Shown in pieces: positions 7,576 to 16,539 of a stretch of DNA of 64,000 bases. This DNA is from Pantoea cypripedii (GTDB lineage: Bacteria; Pseudomonadota; Gammaproteobacteria; Enterobacterales; Enterobacteriaceae): contig NZ_MLJI01000001.1 of assembly GCF_002095535.1 (NCBI RefSeq), positions 3,854,412 through 3,918,411 on the forward strand, given 5' to 3'. The first letter of the stretch is position 1, and every line of letters begins with the position of its first letter. Below the pieces are notes generated by a model that saw only the letters and a program-made list of their open reading frames with translations, had not been told where the DNA came from and searched no databases. A program made the translations under genes and the position numbers.

Positions 7576-8712
7576 ATGCAGGATTACTTCAAAACAGATT
7601 ACGTAAAGAAATTAATAGTATCATGCATCTCGGAGTTGAAAGGACGCAGCTACACTGATGCATTCCAGGAAGAGAGGAATGGCTTCATCGAAAGTGTTTT
7701 ACTTAGTATGCATCAGGATGCAAATAAATGGGATGAGGATACGCAATTTAACATCAGGATAATGTCTCAGCGTTTAAATAGTTTACTGTCTGAGAAGCTT
7801 AAAGATGAAAGGAGTTGTAATCATTTATACGTACTCTGTTTTAGATTTTATAACGAATTTTATTTATTTCAGGAAGGGAATAGCGACACCCACAACCACA
7901 TAATTAATTTTGCCTTGGATAATGCACAAAAAATATCCGAATTTGATAATCAATTATCTCAGCAAATTAAATATGCATTGAATGCTATGAACGCTGCAAT
8001 TGTAAAGGAAATAATGTCAAATCAGGACTTAAAATCCATTAGGGAGTTTATATCAGTTAAGGAGGAGGCAACCAGGTTACACTCAGAATGGAAAGAGCAG
8101 GTTAAAGATTTAAGAAACTCCTGGAATGAAAAGTGCAGCAAAATAGAGAGGAAATGGAAGGAAGAGTTTAGCATCAAAGAAGGGAGAGTTAACGACCTTA
8201 AAAATACCTTGGACGAATATGAAACGGCATTCAACTTTGTTTCTTTATATGATGGTTTCAAAAAATTAGGTGATGAAAAGAAAACTCAACTTTGTTGGGC
8301 AAAACGCTTTCTTATAACTTTAGGTGGCATTCTGCCATGTTTGATTTTTTGGGAATTGCATAACATATTACAGCCCCAATCCCATCCAACCAGCCCTTAC
8401 GACCTATTGTCTTTGATACCGGCGCTGGCTCTTTCATTGGTGCTCGTTTATTATTTTAGAGTGTCTCTTTCGAATTACAATTCCGTTCGCGCCCAACTTA
8501 TGCAAATTGAATTGAGAATGAGTTTATGCCAATTTATTCAAAACTATACAAAGTACAGCGCAGAGATTAATAAGAGCAACCCAGGCTTGTTGGCGAAGTT
8601 TGAGGAGATTGTATTCTCAAATATCATGGTCTCGGAAGATAAAATCCCTTCAACATTTGATGGGTTAGAACAAATCGCAAGTTTGATTAGCACCCTGAAA
8701 GCTAAGGGATAA
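7576..8712 (+). CDS. Cargo protein B: coiled-coil, two-TM protein, unknown family
   Basis: 378 residues; the ATG at 7576 follows a strong AGGAGG. Same architecture as cargo A: divergent N-terminal region, longer coiled coil (~160-215, very rich in K and E), FNFVSLYDGF (~219-228), TM1 (~242-264), TM2 (~276-295), and a strongly conserved C-terminal part (YYFRVSLSN, FSNIM, IPSTFDGLEQ). The C-terminal third is clearly homologous to cargo A and the N-terminal half much less so, which suggests a fixed membrane/output module with a variable recognition half. Same slot between V and S, opposite in strand to the late genes. Function unknown; phage exclusion is inferred from position and layout. Confidence 0.85.
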   Translation: MQDYFKTDYVKKLIVSCISELKGRSYTDAFQEERNGFIESVLLSMHQDANKWDEDTQFNIRIMSQRLNSLLSEKLKDERSCNHLYVLCFRFYNEFYLFQEGNSDTHNHIINFALDNAQKISEFDNQLSQQIKYALNAMNAAIVKEIMSNQDLKSIREFISVKEEATRLHSEWKEQVKDLRNSWNEKCSKIERKWKEEFSIKEGRVNDLKNTLDEYETAFNFVSLYDGFKKLGDEKKTQLCWAKRFLITLGGILPCLIFWELHNILQPQSHPTSPYDLLSLIPALALSLVLVYYFRVSLSNYNSVRAQLMQIELRMSLCQFIQNYTKYSAEINKSNPGLLAKFEEIVFSNIMVSEDKIPSTFDGLEQIASLISTLKAKG

Positions 8713-8719
8713 TTTTCGT

Positions 8720-9166
8720 TTAGACTAGCGCGGCTATTATCTGATTCTGTATAAAGTCTAAATCAGTTTCACTTAATCCGAGTAATGGCCGAGCTTCATA
8801 CTGCACCTCTTTGCCTTTCCGTGATGGCCTGTCCCGCAGGCCATAATGATGCACACGGGCCATCCGCTGCACGCGGCCGGTAAAGCTGACCACGGCCTCA
8901 TCAGAATCAGCCTGGGCTTTCATGTATTTTGCGGTACGCAGCTTCGCGAACATTTCGCGCTTAACCCGGCCTTTTTTACGGCGAACCGGCTGCGTTTTGC
9001 GGGGTTTAAAAGGGGTGCCGTCCGGTGCCTGCTGGCGTTTGATATTATCCTGCTGGCTTGCCCGCAGCTTTTTGGCGATGTTACGCGCCATCTCTTTGCG
9101 TGCCGGGGCTGACAGGTTATTAATCAGCGCGCTCAGCCGGTCCTCAACCACTTTTAGCTCGCTCAT
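8720..9166 (-). CDS. S: P2-like tail completion protein gpS (copy B)
   Basis: About 148 residues. Its N-terminal and basic central parts match copy A, but the C-terminal ~30 residues (LLGLSETDLDFIQNQIIAAL) differ, next to the cargo gene. The ATG overlaps the R stop. Tail completion role as in P2. Confidence 0.9.
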   Translation of the reverse strand: MSELKVVEDRLSALINNLSAPARKEMARNIAKKLRASQQDNIKRQQAPDGTPFKPRKTQPVRRKKGRVKREMFAKLRTAKYMKAQADSDEAVVSFTGRVQRMARVHHYGLRDRPSRKGKEVQYEARPLLGLSETDLDFIQNQIIAALV

Positions 9167-9633
9167 GACTGCCACTCACTGATTAACTCACCCCGCAGAT
9201 AGAGCTGCACAGGGCGCGTATCATTCTCCGGCAGCGGGTTCTCGCCAACGTGGTTTACGTGCAGCTCATCACCTTCCTGTTTCACGATCACCCGTTCAGT
9301 CAGCTGAATATCAATACTGATATCACTGGCCGTATCGCTGATGACGTCCGCTTTAAAGGTAAAGCCGGTCTGCTGTTTCTCCTTCGTCGCCATCACGTCG
9401 GGCTGGTTTACCCGCAGCCAGGCCAGCAGCGGCACAATCAGCAGATCAATATTGTCGGTGTAATCGGTGATCACCATGTTCAGCTGGTACTGATACTCAA
9501 ACGACAGCGACGCGGCGAGCGTCGAGACAATGCGCCCATTATCGATAAACACATTCAGGCAGTCAGGGTTTCTTTGCAGCATCGGGACGCTGGCTGTCAG
9601 CGCCTCGCGCAGTTGTTTCGGTTTCAGCATCAT
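9163..9633 (-). CDS. R: P2-like tail completion protein gpR (copy B)
   Basis: 156 residues, differing from copy A at a few positions only (ALTASVPML, LLAWLRVN). Same overlaps with lysC and S. Confidence 0.92.
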   Translation of the reverse strand: MMLKPKQLREALTASVPMLQRNPDCLNVFIDNGRIVSTLAASLSFEYQYQLNMVITDYTDNIDLLIVPLLAWLRVNQPDVMATKEKQQTGFTFKADVISDTASDISIDIQLTERVIVKQEGDELHVNHVGENPLPENDTRPVQLYLRGELISEWQS

Positions 9634-9883
9634 GTTGTTCCTGGCAGTCTTTAATGGTTTCCACCTGCAACCCGCAGGAAACGAGCGCCGACTCTAAACG
9701 GCGGTTATCCGCCGCCAGATCGCCAGCCGTTCTCAGGCTGTTGCCCGGTATCAGGCAGCTGGTCACGCGCGGACATCCAGTCCAGATAATCTCTGGCGCT
9801 GGCGAAGGCGGGGCGGGTGTGCAGCCGGATAACATCGTCAGGCAAAGGAGCAGCAGACCAGTCGCGCAGTGCTGGATTCGCAT
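9563..9883 (-). CDS. lysC: Rz1-like spanin lipoprotein LysC (copy B)
   Basis: About 106 residues from MRIQHCATG with lipobox MLSGC and a proline-rich stretch (TPAPPSPAPE). Nested out of frame in the 3' part of lysB and overlapping R. Outer-membrane spanin. Confidence 0.85.
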   Translation of the reverse strand: MRIQHCATGLLLLCLTMLSGCTPAPPSPAPEIIWTGCPRVTSCLIPGNSLRTAGDLAADNRRLESALVSCGLQVETIKDCQEQHDAETETTARGADSQRPDAAKKP

Positions 9884-10154
9884 CGGTTTCCCTCTGTATT
9901 TGCATTTCACGGTTGAGCGCGCCGGAACTGGCCCGCACCTGCATCAGCCGCAGCGCGGCCTCGCGTTTCTGACTGTCGCGGTTTTCCGTGTTCAGCCGGG
10001 TGATGGCTTTATCCCGGCTTTCAATACCGGCCGACAAGGTGCCGATAATCCGCTGCGCGCCTGCCAGCTCATCACGGGCAACCGACCAGCGCCAGCCGGT
10101 AAGGGCCAGCGCCATCAGTGCAACCGCTAACAGGGTGGCGACGATCCGCGTCAT
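9705..10154 (-). CDS. lysB: Rz-like spanin LysB (copy B)
   Basis: 149 residues, membrane anchor plus periplasmic coiled coil, highly similar to copy A apart from the first ~20 residues (MTRIVATLLAVALMALALTG). Its ATG overlaps the stop of the inserted membrane-protein gene (ATGA) rather than the endolysin stop as in copy A. Confidence 0.88.
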   Translation of the reverse strand: MTRIVATLLAVALMALALTGWRWSVARDELAGAQRIIGTLSAGIESRDKAITRLNTENRDSQKREAALRLMQVRASSGALNREMQIQRETDANPALRDWSAAPLPDDVIRLHTRPAFASARDYLDWMSARDQLPDTGQQPENGWRSGGG

Positions 10155-10534
10155 ACGTGACAGCCCCTGAATAAGTGCCTTTTAATCAGCCAGGCGAGCG
10201 ATACGATTGAGACACCATAGATCAGGCTGACGAGCGGACCACACAGGAGCAGACTTATCGCAGCCACACCGGCGCATGTCAGGCAGAAATTCCGTTTTCG
10301 CTTCGGCACACAAAACCAGAGAATGGTAAAAAGCGCTTCCCGGCGGATGTTCTCGCCGCCGCAGCGCACCGCAATAAAGGCGAACTGAAAAAAATAGAGT
10401 GTCTGCCGCAGTACCACCCCCGCGATATTTCCGGCCGGGTCTGTTGCCAGCGGGGGCGTGATTAGATCAACCGGCACCAGAAAAAGACACGCAACAACAA
10501 ACCAGTAGCCGCTAGCCTGAAAATACTTTTTCAT
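10151..10534 (-). CDS. Membrane protein inserted in lysis operon (copy B only)
   Basis: 127 residues from an ATG preceded by AAAGGAG and overlapping the endolysin stop (ATGA). Its own stop overlaps the lysB start the same way. Hydrophobic segments lie at about residues 12-30, 45-60 and 88-118, with basic loops (CVPKRKRN, IKRHLF). I do not recognise it. Copy A has endolysin and lysB directly joined at this point, so it is a clean one-gene insertion with translational coupling on both sides. A second holin, an antiholin or an exclusion protein are all possible. Confidence 0.75.
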   Translation of the reverse strand: MKKYFQASGYWFVVACLFLVPVDLITPPLATDPAGNIAGVVLRQTLYFFQFAFIAVRCGGENIRREALFTILWFCVPKRKRNFCLTCAGVAAISLLLCGPLVSLIYGVSIVSLAWLIKRHLFRGCHV

Positions 10535-11046
10535 TCTGTTGCTCCTTTTAAACACCAGGCCATTTCCCGCCCACGGCGGTCGTCCAGCCCATCGTTAAAA
10601 ATGCCTTTCACATACACCCAGCGTTTGAGCTGGTGACAGGCATCAGACCAGCGGCCTTTATTCAGCAGCTGCACCAGCGTTGAGCCGCAGGCGTTGCCCG
10701 TGCCGACGTTGAAGGCAAACGACACCACGGCGTCGTAAACCTTTTGCGGCAGCTGCGTGAAGATACAGCGGGACAGCGCCGCCTCGGTGTGCAGCACGTT
10801 GGTGATAAAACTTCCCGCCGCCTGGCGCTCTGTAATGCTCCGGCCCGGTACGACGCCGGACGTGTTGCCGATACCGTCTGTCCAGACGTTAGCGCTGCAC
10901 TGGTACGGCTTCAGGCGACAGCCCTCGTAATCCGCAATCAGCTTTAACCCCTCAACGGAGGTGTGCAGCTGCTGAAACCCCGGCAGCGTGGCGGCAATGG
11001 CCAGCACTGCGCCGACGGCGCAGCGCTTAACGGTTTGCAGATTCAT
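10531..11046 (-). CDS. GH24 SAR-type endolysin (copy B)
   Basis: 171 residues from MNLQTVKRC; an upstream in-frame ATG (11076) lies inside the holin gene and is less likely. It has a hydrophobic N-terminal anchor and a lysozyme domain with the same E/C/T active-site layout as copy A. Only a few substitutions separate the copies, and the C-terminus is altered (KGATE) where the extra gene is joined. Confidence 0.88.
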   Translation of the reverse strand: MNLQTVKRCAVGAVLAIAATLPGFQQLHTSVEGLKLIADYEGCRLKPYQCSANVWTDGIGNTSGVVPGRSITERQAAGSFITNVLHTEAALSRCIFTQLPQKVYDAVVSFAFNVGTGNACGSTLVQLLNKGRWSDACHQLKRWVYVKGIFNDGLDDRRGREMAWCLKGATE

Positions 11047-11248
11047 AGTCCTCCCGGCTGATGCGGCCGCTGGCAAATAGCTGGTAGGTCTTGCGGCGGT
11101 AGTACCAGCTCACCAGAAACATACCGACGCCCAGCACCATGCCGAGCAGGGTCGCCATGTCCTGCAAATCCCACTTACCGAGCCAGCCCATCACTACCGC
11201 CATGCAGTAGGTGAGAAAGGCGCTGATGCGTTCCATCGAAATAGCCAT
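11027..11248 (-). CDS. Small phage holin (copy B)
   Basis: 73 residues, two membrane segments, practically the same as copy A (MAISMERISAF; GRISRED). Overlaps the endolysin gene by 20 bp. Confidence 0.82.
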   Translation of the reverse strand: MAISMERISAFLTYCMAVVMGWLGKWDLQDMATLLGMVLGVGMFLVSWYYRRKTYQLFASGRISREDYESANR

Positions 11249-11251
11249 GAT

Positions 11252-11458
11252 TCAGTCCCACAGGTTGACGGTTTCCGACGTTGACGACTCCGGCAGGTCG
11301 GGCAGCTCGACGGCATAGCCGTGCGGCAGTAACGGCCCGGCATCCGCCAGACCGTTATTCGCTGCATAAACCAGCTCCGTGACCTGCTCCGTACGCCCGT
11401 AATAACGGTTGCAGATTTCGTCAACGGTATCACCCTGCATCGCGTAGACCTTCATCAC
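11252..11458 (-). CDS. X: P2-like tail protein gpX (copy B)
   Basis: 68 residues, one substitution from copy A (AGPLLPHGYA for AGPVLPHGYA). LysM-like tail protein. Overlaps L by 4 bp. Confidence 0.92.
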   Translation of the reverse strand: MMKVYAMQGDTVDEICNRYYGRTEQVTELVYAANNGLADAGPLLPHGYAVELPDLPESSTSETVNLWD

Positions 11459-11922
11459 AGCAGGTCCACAATGCAGCCCGGCCGTGAGGCGATGCGGCTG
11501 ATACTGAATCGCGCATCGCGCCAGTATTCGTCCGCGCTGGCCTCAATTTCTCCGGCCTTTTTCGTGCCGGTCGCGTCATAGCCGCGATAGCGCTCGGTGA
11601 TAGTGGCGGCGGTCAGTGAGGCGACGGCCGTAACGTAATGCGTCACTTTCTCGCTGACGCCGTCCAGGGTTTCGGCCGGGACATCGGGCAGCGTTTTATA
11701 GCCCGCCGCCATCTGGTCAGCCCGCCAGTCGTACAGCTCGGCGTTCACTTCTGAAATCGCCGTTTTTACCGCGAGGCGCAGGCGCTCCGCCGTGACCGTT
11801 CCCTCGTAGCGCAGCGCATCACGCAGCTGCTTCAGGTCAATGTCAGGCCAGAAAAACGTATTCTTTACCGGCGGCTCGGCACTCTCTGCCGGTCGCGGTG
11901 CGGGGATCACTACCGTGGTCAT
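11455..11922 (-). CDS. L: P2-like head completion protein gpL (copy B)
   Basis: 155 residues from MTTVVIPAPRPAES, preceded by AGAGG at a good distance; the longer in-frame extension is unlikely. P2 gpL is 169 residues. It prevents DNA loss from filled heads and links to the tail. Complete here, in contrast to the truncated copy A. Confidence 0.9.
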   Translation of the reverse strand: MTTVVIPAPRPAESAEPPVKNTFFWPDIDLKQLRDALRYEGTVTAERLRLAVKTAISEVNAELYDWRADQMAAGYKTLPDVPAETLDGVSEKVTHYVTAVASLTAATITERYRGYDATGTKKAGEIEASADEYWRDARFSISRIASRPGCIVDLL

Positions 11923-12013
11923 AATTGGCCTCTGAATAGGTGGGCGGTGGAGGACAGCGCAGAAGCCTGAAAGGCGCATTGCTGTCCTGCCGCCCGGCGC
12001 GGGGCGCGTCCGG

Positions 12014-12682
12014 TCAGCGGCTGGCCTGTGCCTGCTTTTTCATGGCAGTCGCCAGCCGCTCAATGTCTTTTTTCACGCCGCAGCCCTCGTGCAGTTGCAG
12101 CGCGCGTTTAAGGTGATGCATGGCCTCATGAGTCCCGCCCGCGTCGCGATACACATACCCGGCAATTTTGTGCAGCTTGGCGCGCACCTGGTCGGGCATG
12201 TCTTCGGCGTCGGTCAGCCGGATGGTTTCCAGCAACGGCGCAATCTCCACCGTTTCTTTTGCCGTCCAGGCGCGCGTCGCGGTGCTGGCTACTTCTTCGG
12301 CCAGCAGATAGGGCAGGCTGTCGCGCTTGAATCCGTCAGGTGTCACCAGCCCGTGTTGCAGGGCATAGCGGGCGATTTCCAGCGCACCGGTGACGTCACC
12401 GGTATCGAGTCGCCAGATCATGACGGTCATCACGACGGCATCCTGCACACCGTGCCCGCCGCTCATCACGCCTGCAATCCACGGCAGATAGTCCGGCAGC
12501 AGCTGGCGTTTCAGCTCCGCCTTACGCTCTACTGAGTGAATTTTCTTCAGGTGGCGCTTGTCCTCGTTGAGTTTCACGAGCATCTGCTCATAGCCGGTAG
12601 CGTGGCGCAGCGGGTTAACATCCCGCTGCTGTGCGGTTTCGGCCTGGACGCGCATACGGTGACGGCGGGCGGGACTCAGCAT
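12014..12682 (-). CDS. M: P2-like terminase endonuclease subunit gpM
   Basis: 222 residues (P2 gpM is 247). Starts MLSPARRHRMRVQAE; basic N-terminus, then helical repeats with YVYRDAGGTHEAMHHLKRAL. Phage small terminase family. It cuts DNA at cos together with gpP. Lies 3 bp after N in the O-N-M-L operon. Confidence 0.92.
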   Translation of the reverse strand: MLSPARRHRMRVQAETAQQRDVNPLRHATGYEQMLVKLNEDKRHLKKIHSVERKAELKRQLLPDYLPWIAGVMSGGHGVQDAVVMTVMIWRLDTGDVTGALEIARYALQHGLVTPDGFKRDSLPYLLAEEVASTATRAWTAKETVEIAPLLETIRLTDAEDMPDQVRAKLHKIAGYVYRDAGGTHEAMHHLKRALQLHEGCGVKKDIERLATAMKKQAQASR

Positions 12683-12685
12683 TGG

Positions 12686-13735
12686 TTATGCTCCTGCTGC
12701 GCTGAAGTCGCCCAACTCGATGTTTTCCACCAGGCATCCGGCTGCGTAATCCTCGATCACGTAGTCCTCGTTGATGGATTCGTAATTCTCGATGCGGTCG
12801 CGCTTCGCCACTTCATCAATCAGGCGGCGGTGCGTGCCTTCCTGCCAGTAGATGGACAGGTTATCCAGGCGGGTGATCAGCAGGGCACTGGCCGGGAAGT
12901 ACGGCACACGGACGGCGGGCAGGTTGCCGATGCGTTTCTGGCTGATGATCATGTCAGTCGCCAGCTGTTCGGTGCTGGCCTGGTTCTGGTTTACCAGCGG
13001 GAAATACTTGTCAGCCAGCAGCTGACGACCGCAGATAACAACCAGCTCCGGATCTTCCTGATACCAGGGTTCGATCAGGTCGTTGGTCGCATCCATCACC
13101 AGCGCATCGAGGTTGGCGTAATCACCCCCTTTACCCACGCGGATTTTTGCGGTTGTGGTGCCATCGCCAGAGGTGATTTTGTCCATCACGCGATCAGGGG
13201 CGTTGTCGCGGTACTTCTGCAGCCAGCCTTTTGCCACGTCCTGCAACATCGGATTGGCTGCGCGGTTAGAGGTTTTGGCACGACTGGTGCCGTTAAAGCC
13301 AATCATGATGCGATCCAGCGCCTGGCGTTTCACGATGGCGTCACGCAGACGGGCCTGAAAATCTTCGTAGCGTGCCCACAGGTCGAGCTGGTTATAGCGG
13401 ATATGGAAGTCAAAGTTGACCTGGACACACTCGTAGCCTTCGGCGTCGAGCGCGGAGAAATCAGCGGTTTCACGCTCGTCGCCGCCTGCCGTGTCGGCGG
13501 TGCTGGCAATCGAACCGGACACGCCGATCCCGATTTTCTCGCCCTTCATTTCTGTCACCGGCACGATGTTGATGCGGGTCAGAAACTCGGATGACTCCTG
13601 CACGCGGTTCATCAGCGTCTGCGATACCGACGGCTCGACGGTGAATTTCTTGTTCATGTCGCCGGTTTCGACGCCGTTCAGCTCGGCCAGGCGGGACATG
13701 TAAGCGTTAAATTTAAAGCGGGTATTCTGGCGCAT
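12686..13735 (-). CDS. N: P2-like major capsid protein gpN
   Basis: 349 residues (P2 gpN is 357): MRQNTRFKFNAYMSRLAELN, SQTLMNRVQESSEFLTRINI, PVTEMKGEKIGIGVSGSIA, IMIGFNGTSRA. HK97-fold capsid of the P2 family, cleaved at the N-terminus by gpO in P2. Downstream of O in the same operon. Confidence 0.95.
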   Translation of the reverse strand: MRQNTRFKFNAYMSRLAELNGVETGDMNKKFTVEPSVSQTLMNRVQESSEFLTRINIVPVTEMKGEKIGIGVSGSIASTADTAGGDERETADFSALDAEGYECVQVNFDFHIRYNQLDLWARYEDFQARLRDAIVKRQALDRIMIGFNGTSRAKTSNRAANPMLQDVAKGWLQKYRDNAPDRVMDKITSGDGTTTAKIRVGKGGDYANLDALVMDATNDLIEPWYQEDPELVVICGRQLLADKYFPLVNQNQASTEQLATDMIISQKRIGNLPAVRVPYFPASALLITRLDNLSIYWQEGTHRRLIDEVAKRDRIENYESINEDYVIEDYAAGCLVENIELGDFSAAGA

Positions 13736-13784
13736 TAGCGTTCCTGTTTATCAGTGTTCGGGGGTGTTCTCAGACCGGGCGTTA

Positions 13785-14630
13785 TCAGCAGTCGGTCTGC
13801 GCGCTGCCTTTGCCGTCGCCACCGGTTGACGGCGGGCGGCGGGTAAAACTGCCGTCGGTTTTCGTGAGTTTGTCCTGTAGCGCGCTCATGGCCTCGCGGT
13901 CTTCGCCGGTCTGTTTCTCCAGCGCATCAAGGCGGTCAGAAAAGGTTTTCTCCAGCGTCGCCAGCTGCTGCGTATGCGCATCACTGTTCTGCTGGACCTG
14001 CTCGGCGACCGTTGTCACCGCCGCGCTCACGTCGCTGAAACGCTCGTCATCGGTTTTCTCTTTGCGGGAAAACAACTCTTTCACGCGGGTCAGCAGCGAC
14101 GGGCCTGCGTCGGCTTCTTCGTAGAACTCGATCAGGGTTTCTTCGGCGGCGCTGAACAGGTTTTCTTTATCCTGCTTGCGGGACGCCAGCGGATTCGCTT
14201 TGGCGCTGGCGCTGAAGCTCAGGTATTCCGTGCCGAGGCTCGCCGGGTCATCGGTCACGGCCAGACCAACCAGATAAGCCTCGCCGGTGTCGGCAAATTT
14301 AGGGTTGACCTCGATTGAGGTGTAAATCTTCTGCCGGGCTTTGGTCAGGTCAACCAGATCAGGAGTGGGATCGATATAGCCATACAGGGCCAGTTTGCCT
14401 TTCAGCGCGCCGTCGGTGATTTCCTCCGCCTCGACTTTCGTCACATCGCCAAAGCGGCGAAATGTACTGTCAGCGGCATAACCCTTGATGTGTTCCATGT
14501 TGACGCGGGCACCGTACACGGCCGGGTCATAGTTTTTTGCCATCTGCGTGATCCACTCGCGGGAAATCACGCGGCCGTCGGTCGTTGCGCCTTCCGTTGC
14601 GATGCGAAAACGCTTTGCTTTAGTTGCCAT
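13785..14630 (-). CDS. O: P2-like capsid scaffold and protease gpO
   Basis: 281 residues (P2 gpO is 284). The N-terminal protease half carries candidate catalytic residues D18, H47 (NMEHIKG) and S105 (IYTSIEVN), in the positions of the P2 triad. The C-terminal half is a coiled-coil scaffold (residues ~190-265). It directs capsid assembly and trims gpN and gpQ. First gene of the O-N-M-L operon, divergent from P. Confidence 0.93.
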   Translation of the reverse strand: MATKAKRFRIATEGATTDGRVISREWITQMAKNYDPAVYGARVNMEHIKGYAADSTFRRFGDVTKVEAEEITDGALKGKLALYGYIDPTPDLVDLTKARQKIYTSIEVNPKFADTGEAYLVGLAVTDDPASLGTEYLSFSASAKANPLASRKQDKENLFSAAEETLIEFYEEADAGPSLLTRVKELFSRKEKTDDERFSDVSAAVTTVAEQVQQNSDAHTQQLATLEKTFSDRLDALEKQTGEDREAMSALQDKLTKTDGSFTRRPPSTGGDGKGSAQTDC

Positions 14631-14775
14631 TAATCAGGCTCCGGTCGGTTAAGGGGGTCGGTTCGGGGCCAGTTTCCCCGCCGTGGCGTAATCCCTCAAC
14701 GAATGCCCGCCCGCTCACCGACCAGCAGACAGCGAGGACAGGCGCGCCCTTTTTGCCGCCGGTAGCCTTAGCGGC

Positions 14776-16539
14776 ATGAACATGACACCCGGCACCACCA
14801 TCAGCGATCCGCGCCGTCAGGCCGCACTGCTTTACTGGCAGGGCTACTCTGTGCGCCAGATAGCGGAGACGCTCGGACAGAAAACGCCAACCGTGCAGAG
14901 CTGGAAACTTCGCGATGAATGGGAGAACGTTGCGCCCATCAGCCGCGTGGAATTCAGTCTTGAGGCGCGGCTGACTCAGCTCATCCTCAAAGACGTGAAG
15001 GAGGGAAGGGACTACAAAGAGATAGACCTGCTCGGCCGACAGATTGAGCGGCTGGCCCGCGTCGAGCGCTACCGGGGCAGCGGCAACGAGGCGGATCTCA
15101 ATCCGAACGTGCGCAACCGCAACCGGGGCGAGCGTCAGCCGGTTATCAAGAACGTTTTCAGCGACGAGCAGACCGACAAGCTGACCGGCCTGTTTATGGA
15201 TGGCTGCTTTGAGTACCAGCTCAGCTGGCACAAAGCCGGGCTGGCGCACCGTATCCGCAACATCCTCAAATCCCGTCAGATTGGTGCAACGTTCTACTTT
15301 GCCCGCGAGGCGTTGCTTGATGCGCTGACTACCGGCCGCAACCAGATTTTTCTGTCTGCCAGCAAGGCGCAGGCGCATGTCTTCAAAAATTACATTATTG
15401 ATTTTGCCCGGTCGGTGGATGTTGACCTGAAGGGTGATCCGATTGTGCTGCCAAACAGTGCCCGCCTGATTTTTCTCGGCACCAACGTGCGCACCGCGCA
15501 GAGCTACACCGGCAATCTGTACCTGGATGAATATTTCTGGATACCAAAATTCCAGGAGCTGCGCAAAGTCGCCAGCGGCATGTCGCTGCATAAGAAATGG
15601 CGCACCACGTATTTTTCGACGCCGTCGAGCCTGTCGCACAGCGCGTATCCGTTCTGGTCCGGGGAGCTGTTTAACAAAGGACGACGCAACCGGGATGACC
15701 GTATCGAGATTGACCTGTCTCATTCGCACCTGGCAAAAGGTGCGCTGTGCGGTGACGGCCAGTGGCGGCAGATTGTTACCGTTGAAGATGCGCTGACGGG
15801 CGGCTGCGACCTGTTCGACATCGATCAGCTGCAACTCGAATACAGCCCGCATGAATATCAGAACCTGCTGATGTGTGAGTTTGTCGACGACGAGGCCAGC
15901 GTGTTTCCGTTCGCCGAGTTGCAGGGGTGCATGGTCGACAGCCTGGAGGAATGGACCGACTTTAACCCGTATGCGCTGCGCCCGTTCGATTACCGCCCGG
16001 TGTGGATTGGTTACGATCCCTCGCACACCGGCGATAGCGCAGGCTGTGCCGTTATCGCGCCACCGCTGGTTGTCGGTGGCAAATTCCGCGTGCTGGAGCG
16101 CCACCAGTGGCGCGGCATGGACTTTGCCGCGCAGGCGCAGTCGATTAAAGAACTGACGGAGAAATACGCCGTTGAATACATCGGCATTGATGCGACCGGC
16201 ATCGGCCAGGGTGTGTTTCAGCTGGTCCGCCAGTTCTACCCGGCCGCGCGGGAAATCCGTTACACCCCCGAGGTGAAAACCGCAATGGTGCTGAAGGCAA
16301 AAGACACCATCAGCAGCGGCCGGCTTGAATATGACGCAGGCCAGACCGACATCACCCAATCCTTTATGGCTATCCGCAAAACCATGACCGCCAGCGGCAA
16401 CCGCTCCACCTATGAGGCAAGCCGCAGCGAAGACGCCAGCCACGCCGACGTCGCCTGGGCAGTCATGCACGCACTGTTAAACGAACCGCTTACCGCAGCC
16501 AGCGGCGGCGCAAATCCTTCTTTCATGGAATTCTACTGA
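14776..16539 (+). CDS. P: P2-like terminase ATPase subunit gpP
   Basis: 587 residues (P2 gpP is 590). An N-terminal helix-turn-helix-like segment (WQGYSVRQIAETLGQKTPTV) is followed by the ATPase with deviant Walker A SRQIGAT (166-172), Walker B-like LYLDEYFW (~250) and a C-terminal nuclease part (WIGYDPSHTGDSAG; GIDATGIGQGVF). It drives packaging from cos. Divergent from O; its last base overlaps the start of Q. Confidence 0.95.
   Translation: MNMTPGTTISDPRRQAALLYWQGYSVRQIAETLGQKTPTVQSWKLRDEWENVAPISRVEFSLEARLTQLILKDVKEGRDYKEIDLLGRQIERLARVERYRGSGNEADLNPNVRNRNRGERQPVIKNVFSDEQTDKLTGLFMDGCFEYQLSWHKAGLAHRIRNILKSRQIGATFYFAREALLDALTTGRNQIFLSASKAQAHVFKNYIIDFARSVDVDLKGDPIVLPNSARLIFLGTNVRTAQSYTGNLYLDEYFWIPKFQELRKVASGMSLHKKWRTTYFSTPSSLSHSAYPFWSGELFNKGRRNRDDRIEIDLSHSHLAKGALCGDGQWRQIVTVEDALTGGCDLFDIDQLQLEYSPHEYQNLLMCEFVDDEASVFPFAELQGCMVDSLEEWTDFNPYALRPFDYRPVWIGYDPSHTGDSAGCAVIAPPLVVGGKFRVLERHQWRGMDFAAQAQSIKELTEKYAVEYIGIDATGIGQGVFQLVRQFYPAAREIRYTPEVKTAMVLKAKDTISSGRLEYDAGQTDITQSFMAIRKTMTASGNRSTYEASRSEDASHADVAWAVMHALLNEPLTAASGGANPSFMEFY

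Noticed and set aside
14620..16470. 616-codon minus-strand open frame opposite gene P
   Set aside because: It is antisense to the clear terminase gpP, has no Shine-Dalgarno sequence, and its composition follows from GC-rich codon structure on the other strand.
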